NCBI GenBank assembly: GCA_002718515.1
Contig: PBEX01000021.1
Span: 14,763-27,962, forward strand
Direction of reading: 5' to 3'
DNA from: Phycisphaerae bacterium
GTDB taxonomy: Bacteria > Planctomycetota > Phycisphaerae > Phycisphaerales > SM1A02
DNA: 13,200 nt
Shown: piece by piece, positions 7,643 to 13,200 of the stretch
How the letters are laid out: each line of letters opens with the position of its first letter
Position numbering within the stretch: position 1 is the first letter of the stretch
Made by a program: the position numbers and the translations under genes
Notes under the pieces: generated by a model
What the model was told of the DNA's origin: nothing
What the model saw: only the letters and a program-made list of their open reading frames with translations
Database searches by the model: none

Positions 7643-8418
7643 TGATTGACACCCACTGTCATTTGACGAGTAAACAACTCTGTGAGGATGTCGAACAGGT
7701 CATCGAGCGAGCAATAGAAAATGGTGTTTCTCAGATGATTACCGTGGCACTCAATGGAGAGGATGCCATACATGCTCGCGAGTGTGCGAGTCATTTTGAA
7801 GAAGTGTATTTCTCAGCAGGCATCCATCCGCTCTACGCCGATGGTGAGTGGGATTGGAATTCCCTTGGGACGGTCATCAGAGACGAGAAATGCGTGGCTT
7901 TTGGCGAACTCGGGCTCGACAAACACTATGAAGAGTGCGATTTTGACCTCCAATTGAAACTGCTCGATGAGCAATTGGACTTTGTGACTGCTCAAAAAGA
8001 GGATTTTCGACCAGTCATCGTCCATTCCCGGAAGGCTGTTGGGGATCTGTTGCCCATCTTTAAATCCTCTGGCATCGATGGAAACCGATTTGTATTCCAC
8101 TGTTTCACGGAGAGCATGGATGATGCCAAGCAAGTGCTCGATTTTGGGGCGATGATAAGTTTTACCGGCGTCGTAACCTACAAAAATGCATCAGAAGTTC
8201 TTGATGTAGCACAGTTTATGCCTCTTGACAGGTTGATGGTTGAAACGGATGCGCCTTATCTTACGCCGGAACCAAACCGCAAAGTATGGCCAAATGAGCC
8301 TAAATTCGTGCGGGATACTGCGGTCTGTATTGCCAAAACAAGAGGGCTCAGCGAGGCGTCATTTGAGCAATCTGTGGACGAGAATGCTCGGCGTTTTTTT
8401 GGGTTACCAAAACACTGA
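7642..8418 (+). CDS. TatD-family metal-dependent hydrolase (putative DNase)
   Basis: This is a 258-residue TIM-barrel enzyme of the amidohydrolase superfamily; characterised TatD proteins are metal-dependent 3'-5' DNases or deoxyribonucleases. The metal-binding signature is complete: H5 and H7 in DTHCHL, E89 in GELGLD, H128 in IVHSRKA, H153 in FHCFT and D203 in ETDAPYL. GIHP (60-63), the NEP motif (218-220) and ENARRFFGL at the C terminus are also typical. Length matches the family (~255-265). ATG at 7642 overlaps the preceding TGA by one base, and an AAGG about eight bases upstream can serve as ribosome site. No signal peptide, so cytoplasmic. The name tatD itself is not claimed, since the tat genes are not adjacent and several paralogues (YcfH, YjjV) share these motifs. 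Confidence 0.93.
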   Translation: MIDTHCHLTSKQLCEDVEQVIERAIENGVSQMITVALNGEDAIHARECASHFEEVYFSAGIHPLYADGEWDWNSLGTVIRDEKCVAFGELGLDKHYEECDFDLQLKLLDEQLDFVTAQKEDFRPVIVHSRKAVGDLLPIFKSSGIDGNRFVFHCFTESMDDAKQVLDFGAMISFTGVVTYKNASEVLDVAQFMPLDRLMVETDAPYLTPEPNRKVWPNEPKFVRDTAVCIAKTRGLSEASFEQSVDENARRFFGLPKH

Positions 8419-8461
8419 ATCCAAGAACTTTTTATCTTTTCTTATTGAGAATGAATATCAC

Positions 8462-8489
8462 TTGTCACCACGACTCAGAGGGGTATCAT
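8462..8489 (+). promoter_or_regulatory. Candidate sigma-70 promoter for the act operon
   Basis: TTGTCA (8462-8467, 5/6 to TTGACA) and TATCAT (8484-8489, 5/6 to TATAAT) are separated by 16 bases. Transcription would begin near 8496, giving a leader of about 65 bases before actA. This is the largest gap in the window (8419-8560, 142 bases); apart from this element and a T-rich tract at 8429-8441 with no hairpin, I see nothing else in it. Confidence 0.4.
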
Positions 8490-8560
8490 GGGCAGTTTTC
8501 ACCTGCGATTTCTGCATGGTTTTAGTAGTTACAAAGACGAGAGCAAGCGTTTAAACCGAC

Positions 8561-9226
8561 ATGTCTCAAGAGAGATTTACATTCCCGCAATGGACGAATT
8601 TGGCACTGCCAGCAATGGCAATTGTCGGAGCAACTGCACCTCTGTATGTTGCGATTGTTGTGGCGTATGGCTTTAGCCCTGACACGCTTGATGTTGGGCA
8701 TATGCCAGAACAACCAATACCGTTTAGCCACAAGTTACACGCTGGCGAACTCTGCATTGATTGTCGTTACTGTCACAACACAGTTGAGTACACTCAGCAC
8801 GCTGCTATTCCACCAACAGAAACATTCATGAACTGTCACGCACAGATTCATCCACAAAGTGAAAAACTAGAACCGCTTTTTGAAAGTTATGAAACAGGGA
8901 TGCCTATTGAATGGGTCCGCGTTCATGACCTTCCGCAATATGCATATTTTAATCACAGCGCACACGTCAACAGAGGTGTCAGTTGTGTTGAATGTCATGG
9001 TCGTGTTGACACAATGGAAGTTGTCTATCAACACGAGACTTTGAGTATGGGTTGGTGCTTAAGTTGTCACCGAAATCCAGAGCCACATGTCAGAGATCCA
9101 AAACTCATTACGCAACTTGAGTGGGGCATCGATATGAGTGATGAAGATCGCGAAACAGAAGGTGCACATTGGCTAGACGTGAATCATTTGAACCCATCAC
9201 AGGATTGCTCAACATGTCATCGTTAA
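8561..9226 (+). CDS. actA: Alternative Complex III subunit ActA, multiheme cytochrome c
   Basis: ActA is the periplasmic c-type cytochrome of Alternative Complex III, which takes electrons from quinol via ActB and passes them toward an oxidase. The 221 residues begin with a membrane anchor (about 13-37) and continue in the periplasm. Canonical heme motifs CxxCH are at C68-H72 (CRYCH), C142-H146 (CVECH), C166-H170 (CLSCH) and C216-H220 (CSTCH). The family's second motif, normally CMNCH after IPPTxT, is FMNCH here (F89-H93), so it can offer only one thioether. Cysteine 65 adds an extra upstream CxxC (CIDCRYCH). Candidate distal ligands include H57, H60, H131, H135 and H158. ATG at 8561 has no clear Shine-Dalgarno. 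The gene overlaps actB by 13 bases, and the actABC order is that of the family. Confidence 0.93.
   Translation: MSQERFTFPQWTNLALPAMAIVGATAPLYVAIVVAYGFSPDTLDVGHMPEQPIPFSHKLHAGELCIDCRYCHNTVEYTQHAAIPPTETFMNCHAQIHPQSEKLEPLFESYETGMPIEWVRVHDLPQYAYFNHSAHVNRGVSCVECHGRVDTMEVVYQHETLSMGWCLSCHRNPEPHVRDPKLITQLEWGIDMSDEDRETEGAHWLDVNHLNPSQDCSTCHR
9201..9204 (+). promoter_or_regulatory. Shine-Dalgarno fixing the actB start
   Basis: AGGA sits nine bases before the ATG at 9214, inside the end of actA. It favours 9214 over the in-frame upstream start at 9169, which would lie deeper within actA and add residues not typical of ActB. Confidence 0.5.
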
Positions 9227-12200
9227 ATGAACCGCAATCAAACGGGAAAATGTGGTGGCGTAGCCTTGATGAGGTTGTCAAGCGTGACGCAATTCAGGCA
9301 AAACTCAATGACGAGTTTCCAGAGGGCGCGCAAGACCTCCTTGCAACAGGTAAGGACAGGCGACACTTCTTGAAAATCATGGGTGCTTCAATGGCACTCG
9401 CAGGTCTCGGTTTATCCGGTTGTAGGCGATGGCCTAAGGAACACATCGTTCCATACGCACACCGACCAGAAGGCACGATGCCAGGGATTCCAGAACACTT
9501 TGCAAGTTGTTTTGATTTTGGTGGCGTTTCACAAGGTGTTCTTGTCACAAGTAATGACGGCCGCCCAACAAAAATTGAAGGTAACCCTGAGCACCCTGAC
9601 TCTCTTGGTGCAACGGACGGATTTACACAAGCATCAATTCTTGACTTGTACGACCCAGACCGCTCGCGAGGCGTGAAGTACAAAGGTGAAGACTCATCGA
9701 TTCATGCATTTGCAGAATGGGCGGATGTCTATCTTCCGGAAAAAGGCAAGGGACTCGCTGTACTTGTTGAACCCTCAAGTTCACCAACTGTTCAGCGAAT
9801 GAAGCGAGCACTCAAGAAAAAGTATACTGAACTCTTATGGGTTGAATACGCACCGCTTGATCATGCAAATGAACGGGCAGCACTCGCTCACGCATTTGGT
9901 GGCAACTGGCGTGCCATTCCTGATTTTGGTCACGCTGAAGTCATCGTATCACTTGACTCGGATTTCCTCGGCGTAAGTCCAACGCAAGTGCCTGATACAA
10001 GGGGCTGGGCAAAAGGGCGAAAACCACACAGTCACTCAATGAACCGCTTGCTTGTTGCCGAACCATCACTCACCGTGACAGGGTCTAAAGCAGATGAGCG
10101 AGTCGCAGTGAAACCAACACGCGTTGAAGTACTTGCTCAAGCAATTGCAGCAAAGTATGCGGGCTTCAGTCATGACGCCGTATTTTCGGCTGACGAGCAG
10201 GCTTGGTTAGATCTTGTCTTCGAATCACTCGATCATGCACACCAAGGTCACGGCCTTATCGTAGCCGGCGCAAGCCAGCCGCCAATCGTGCATTACCTTG
10301 CTGCAAGAATCAACGAAGCGATAGGTGCTGCAGGGCACACGGTTTCTTACCGCATGATTGACAATGCATCAGATGCAACCCTTGAAGAACTTGCGGGTGC
10401 AATGGATGCAGGATCAATTCAAGGCATCATTATTGTTGGTGGTAATCCGGCATTTAGTGCCCCAAGCGCATTGAACTTTGCAGAACGCATTCAATCGCTC
10501 CCAATGTCAGCTCATCTTTCGTACTACGAAAATGAAACATCAACCAAATGTAAGTGGCATGTCAATCAAGCGCACTGGCTTGAAACATGGAATGATGGTC
10601 AATCAGTTGATGGCACAATTTGTATTGGACAACCACTGATTGAGCCACTCTTTGGCGGCGTATCCGATGCGGAGTTCCTCGCAATCATCGCAGGTGAAAC
10701 TGCTACCGATAGTCAAACGCTCGTCAGAGCAACGTTTAATCCTCGGGCAGACCAGCGAGCACCAGCATGGCGCAAGATGGTGCACGATGGAGTCGTTCCT
10801 GGAACGGGGCATCTCGAAACACCACCAGTCAACCGAAACCCACTTGCACATACTGCAACTGCAACATCAACAACAGAGGTTTGCTTCGTTCCATCCGGCA
10901 GTGTTTGGGATGGTCGCTATGCAAATAACGGTTGGATGCAAGAACTTCCGGACACAATCACAAAATTGACATGGGATAACGCGGCCCTCATTTCGCCAAA
11001 AACTGCAGCGACGCTCGGTGTTGAGCAAGGCGATGTGCTAAAGGTCACCGTCGATGGCACAGCGATTGAAATCGCCGTACTACCTGTGCCGGGCACAGCA
11101 GATGACACAATCATTCTTCCAATCGGTTACGGCCGAGAGTTTGGTGGCCGTGTATGTGCTGGTGCAGGTGTTAATGTGTATCCGCTACGAGCGTCAACGA
11201 ACACATGGGTTGCATCAGCAACTGTTGCAACGACTGGTGCGACATACCCACTTGCAACAACGCAGATGCACTTTGACGTGAACTCAACACCTGGTAAAGG
11301 CACGCAAGAGCGCTTGCCATTGCTATACAGAGAAGGCACAGTCGGTCAATTTGAACACGACCCTGCCTTTGCTCAACACATGGGGCACTCGCTACATTCG
11401 CTCTCAATCTATGAAGAAGAGCAGTTTGAAGGTGCACAGTACAAATGGGGCATGTCAATTGACTTGTCAACATGTACGGGTTGCAATGCTTGCGTCACAG
11501 CATGCCATGCTGAAAACAACATCCCAATCGTTGGTAAAGACCAAGTGCTGATGGGTAGAGAGATGCACTGGCTTCGCATCGACCGTTACTTCGCATTTAA
11601 AGACGATGACCATGGGCATTACGATGGAAACAAACTCGACAGCGTTGCAATTCAACCAGTGACATGTCATCACTGTGAAAACGCGCCATGCGAAGAAGTT
11701 TGCCCAGTAGCAGCAACCGTTCACGATACAGATGGCTTAAATGTCATGGTGTACAACCGCTGCATTGGTACGCGGTATTGCTCAAACAACTGTCCGTTCA
11801 AAGTTCGTCGATTTAACTACTTCGACTACTTCAGAAGAGACCCACTCCGCTCAACTGGTTTGCTTCAAGTGCAACCTGATTACTACGTCAAAACGCAATC
11901 TGGTGGTAAAACACTCCGTGCAATGCAGTTCAACCCAGATGTCACAGTGCGTATGCGTGGTGTGATGGAGAAATGCACATTCTGCACACAGCGAATTCAA
12001 CGCGTCAAGATTGCGACGAAGAACGCTTGGGTAAAACTCTCAGACGCAGAGAAAAAGAAAGACCCAAGAGTCAAAATTGAAGATGGCTCAATCGTTCCAG
12101 CATGTGCACAATGTTGCCCAGCTGATTGCATCGTGTTTGGTGACTTGCTTGATAAAGACAGTAAAGTTTCCAAGCTTCATGAGTCACCACGGTCTTACAC

Positions 12201-12300
12201 AATGTTAGAAGAACTCAACATCAAGTCGCGTTCTAAGTATCTCGCAGGCATTAAAAACCCTGTGCATGAACCAGCACCATCTGCAGGGGGACATCACTAA
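9214..12300 (+). CDS. actB: Alternative Complex III subunit ActB, molybdopterin-oxidoreductase-like and iron-sulfur fusion
   Basis: ActB is the periplasmic electron-transfer subunit of Alternative Complex III. The 1028 residues fuse a molybdopterin-oxidoreductase-like part (about 75-700), which in this family is known to lack the Mo cofactor, with a PsrB/NrfC-like ferredoxin part (about 745-1010). A Tat motif RRHFLK (49-54) precedes a hydrophobic stretch ending in LSGC (C70), a possible lipobox. Cysteine groups of the ferredoxin part are C754/757/760/764, C818/821/826/830, C850/856/860 and C921/924 with C964/967/968/972. The third group reads CIGTRYC, with threonine where a fourth cysteine would be; this is the family's usual [3Fe-4S] site, so three [4Fe-4S] and one [3Fe-4S] cluster are expected. 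Start is ATG 9214, overlapping actA by 13 bases. The stop overlaps the actC start (TAATG). Confidence 0.94.
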   Translation: MSSLNEPQSNGKMWWRSLDEVVKRDAIQAKLNDEFPEGAQDLLATGKDRRHFLKIMGASMALAGLGLSGCRRWPKEHIVPYAHRPEGTMPGIPEHFASCFDFGGVSQGVLVTSNDGRPTKIEGNPEHPDSLGATDGFTQASILDLYDPDRSRGVKYKGEDSSIHAFAEWADVYLPEKGKGLAVLVEPSSSPTVQRMKRALKKKYTELLWVEYAPLDHANERAALAHAFGGNWRAIPDFGHAEVIVSLDSDFLGVSPTQVPDTRGWAKGRKPHSHSMNRLLVAEPSLTVTGSKADERVAVKPTRVEVLAQAIAAKYAGFSHDAVFSADEQAWLDLVFESLDHAHQGHGLIVAGASQPPIVHYLAARINEAIGAAGHTVSYRMIDNASDATLEELAGAMDAGSIQGIIIVGGNPAFSAPSALNFAERIQSLPMSAHLSYYENETSTKCKWHVNQAHWLETWNDGQSVDGTICIGQPLIEPLFGGVSDAEFLAIIAGETATDSQTLVRATFNPRADQRAPAWRKMVHDGVVPGTGHLETPPVNRNPLAHTATATSTTEVCFVPSGSVWDGRYANNGWMQELPDTITKLTWDNAALISPKTAATLGVEQGDVLKVTVDGTAIEIAVLPVPGTADDTIILPIGYGREFGGRVCAGAGVNVYPLRASTNTWVASATVATTGATYPLATTQMHFDVNSTPGKGTQERLPLLYREGTVGQFEHDPAFAQHMGHSLHSLSIYEEEQFEGAQYKWGMSIDLSTCTGCNACVTACHAENNIPIVGKDQVLMGREMHWLRIDRYFAFKDDDHGHYDGNKLDSVAIQPVTCHHCENAPCEEVCPVAATVHDTDGLNVMVYNRCIGTRYCSNNCPFKVRRFNYFDYFRRDPLRSTGLLQVQPDYYVKTQSGGKTLRAMQFNPDVTVRMRGVMEKCTFCTQRIQRVKIATKNAWVKLSDAEKKKDPRVKIEDGSIVPACAQCCPADCIVFGDLLDKDSKVSKLHESPRSYTMLEELNIKSRSKYLAGIKNPVHEPAPSAGGHH

Positions 12301-13200
12301 TGTCAACAGTTCCTGTCCATGGTGTAGATAACACACACGAAGATCCGACCCATCGCGCGCCACTCGTCCTCAATCACGACGATTTTGGTTCAGTCACGCG
12401 TGACATTTTGAAAGGCAACGAAGATCCAAAACCACCGAAGTCGTGGTACATCTCGCTTGCGATTTCATTTGGCATGATGTCAATGCTTGGTGTCATGATT
12501 GGGTACCTTGTCTTTACAGGTGTTGGTGTTTGGGGCAACAACAACCCAGTTGCTTGGGGTTACCCAATTGTGAACTTCGTCTTCTGGGTTGGCATCGGCC
12601 ACGCGGGTACGCTGATTTCAGCGATTCTCTTCCTCTTTAGACAAAAATGGCGAACAGCCATTAACAGGTTTGCAGAGGCAATGACGATTTTTGCGGTGAT
12701 CTGTGCGGGCACATTCCCCGGCATTCACATTGGACGAACTTGGCTTGCTTACTGGCTCTTCCCAATTCCAAACCAAATGGACATGTGGCCACAGTTTAGA
12801 AGTCCACTCTTGTGGGACGTTTTTGCTGTTGGCACATACTTCACAGTGTCACTCCTCTTTTGGTACTTGGGAATGGTTCCTGACCTTGCAACGATGCGAG
12901 ATAGAGTTACCCACCCAATCAAACAACTTGCATACGGCATTTTCTCCCTTGGTTGGAGAGGCAGCATGAGGCACTGGCACCGCTATGAGCGTGCGTATCT
13001 TCTGCTTGCAGCACTTGCAACCCCGCTTGTGCTTTCCGTGCACAGTGTGGTTTCGTTTGACTTTGCTGTGTCACAACTCCCCGGATGGCACACAACGATT
13101 TTCCCACCGTATTTTGTAGCAGGCGCGATTTTCTCAGGGTTTGCAATGGTGATGACACTCGCAATTCCTGCACGCGAATTGTGGGGCTTAAAAGACTTCA
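12300..13200 (+). CDS. actC: Alternative Complex III subunit ActC (NrfD-like quinol-oxidising membrane protein), 3' end missing
   Basis: ActC is a polytopic inner-membrane NrfD/PsrC-type subunit that carries the quinol site of Alternative Complex III and may take part in proton translocation. The 300 visible residues are about two thirds of the usual ~450-490. After a ~45-residue polar N terminus, hydrophobic segments lie near 50-75, 86-113, 122-142, 168-196, 230-253 and 268-291. Family sequence is recognisable in [19 protein letters not shown] (100-118) and [20 protein letters not shown] (123-142), followed by [10 protein letters not shown]; the histidine and acidic residues of this region are those expected near the quinol site. 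ATG at 12300 overlaps the actB TAA by one base (TAATG), with AGGGGG at 12285-12290 nine bases upstream as ribosome site. The frame is open to the end of the window. Confidence 0.93.
   Translation, partial: MSTVPVHGVDNTHEDPTHRAPLVLNHDDFGSVTRDILKGNEDPKPPKSWYISLAISFGMMSMLGVMIGYLVFTGVGVWGNNNPVAWGYPIVNFVFWVGIGHAGTLISAILFLFRQKWRTAINRFAEAMTIFAVICAGTFPGIHIGRTWLAYWLFPIPNQMDMWPQFRSPLLWDVFAVGTYFTVSLLFWYLGMVPDLATMRDRVTHPIKQLAYGIFSLGWRGSMRHWHRYERAYLLLAALATPLVLSVHSVVSFDFAVSQLPGWHTTIFPPYFVAGAIFSGFAMVMTLAIPARELWGLKDF

Noticed and set aside
8429..8441. T-rich tract after the tatD-like gene as an intrinsic terminator
   Set aside because: No GC-rich inverted repeat precedes the T-run, so an intrinsic terminator is not supported.
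8488..8676. Small cysteine-rich open frame (62 codons) running into actA
   Set aside because: Most of it is the +1 shadow of actA; the cysteines come from out-of-frame reading, and there is no ribosome site.
9169..9213. In-frame upstream extension of actB (start at 9169)
   Set aside because: It lies wholly inside actA, adds residues not typical of ActB, and the ATG at 9214 has an AGGA nine bases upstream.
11761..11793. Missing cysteine in the third ActB iron-sulfur motif (CIGTRYC) as a defect
   Set aside because: Threonine at this position is the normal state of the [3Fe-4S] site in ActB proteins, so it is not an anomaly.
1..13200. A mobile element, defence system, CRISPR array or RNA gene in the window
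   Set aside because: Nearly all bases are accounted for by conserved housekeeping genes; I saw no transposase, integrase, tRNA-like fold, regularly spaced repeats or terminal inverted repeats.

Overview
The window reads as one ordinary, densely packed chromosomal stretch of a Gram-negative bacterium: nine complete genes and two cut by the window edges, small gaps, and several start/stop overlaps. I see no insertion sequence, phage gene, CRISPR array, tRNA or rRNA. Three things together suggest a member of the Planctomycetota (perhaps a Phycisphaerae-like lineage): lipid A/heptose genes (an LPS outer membrane), a fused type I dehydroquinase-shikimate dehydrogenase (AroDE), and an Alternative Complex III operon whose first subunits resemble what I remember of planctomycete versions. 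Base composition looks to be in the mid-40s %GC by eye. The taxonomic call is inference, not proof.

Layout. (1) Positions 1-4229, plus strand: a tight block of lpxK (5' end missing), hldE, an M24B Xaa-Pro aminopeptidase and a DUF2470/HugZ-like protein, joined by 4-nt overlaps or a 4-nt gap. LpxK and HldE supply lipid A phosphorylation and the ADP-heptose precursor of the LPS inner core; the last two genes are probably housekeeping passengers. (2) Positions 4222-6812, minus strand: aroC followed by aroDE with an ATGA overlap, giving three shikimate-pathway activities in two proteins. The stop codons of this block and of block 1 overlap by 8 bases, leaving no room for a separate terminator. (3) Positions 6893-8418, plus strand: a membrane-anchored DUF1573 protein and a TatD-family nuclease, coupled by a TGATG overlap and divergent from aroC. 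(4) Positions 8561-13200, plus strand: actA, actB and the first part of actC. These are the multiheme cytochrome c, the molybdopterin-oxidoreductase-like/iron-sulfur fusion and the NrfD-like membrane subunit of Alternative Complex III, the cytochrome bc1 replacement that oxidises quinol. A plausible sigma-70 promoter lies in the 142-base gap before actA.

No clearly new multi-gene system is visible. The points that merit a second look are residue-level departures inside known families. ActA has one of its five heme motifs as FxxCH instead of CxxCH, with an additional cysteine beside another heme motif. The shikimate dehydrogenase half of AroDE carries HSLGP where HSxSP is expected, at a serine that contacts substrate and that I recall being linked to quinate versus shikimate preference in plants. 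The DUF2470-like protein lacks the usual histidines of its signature.
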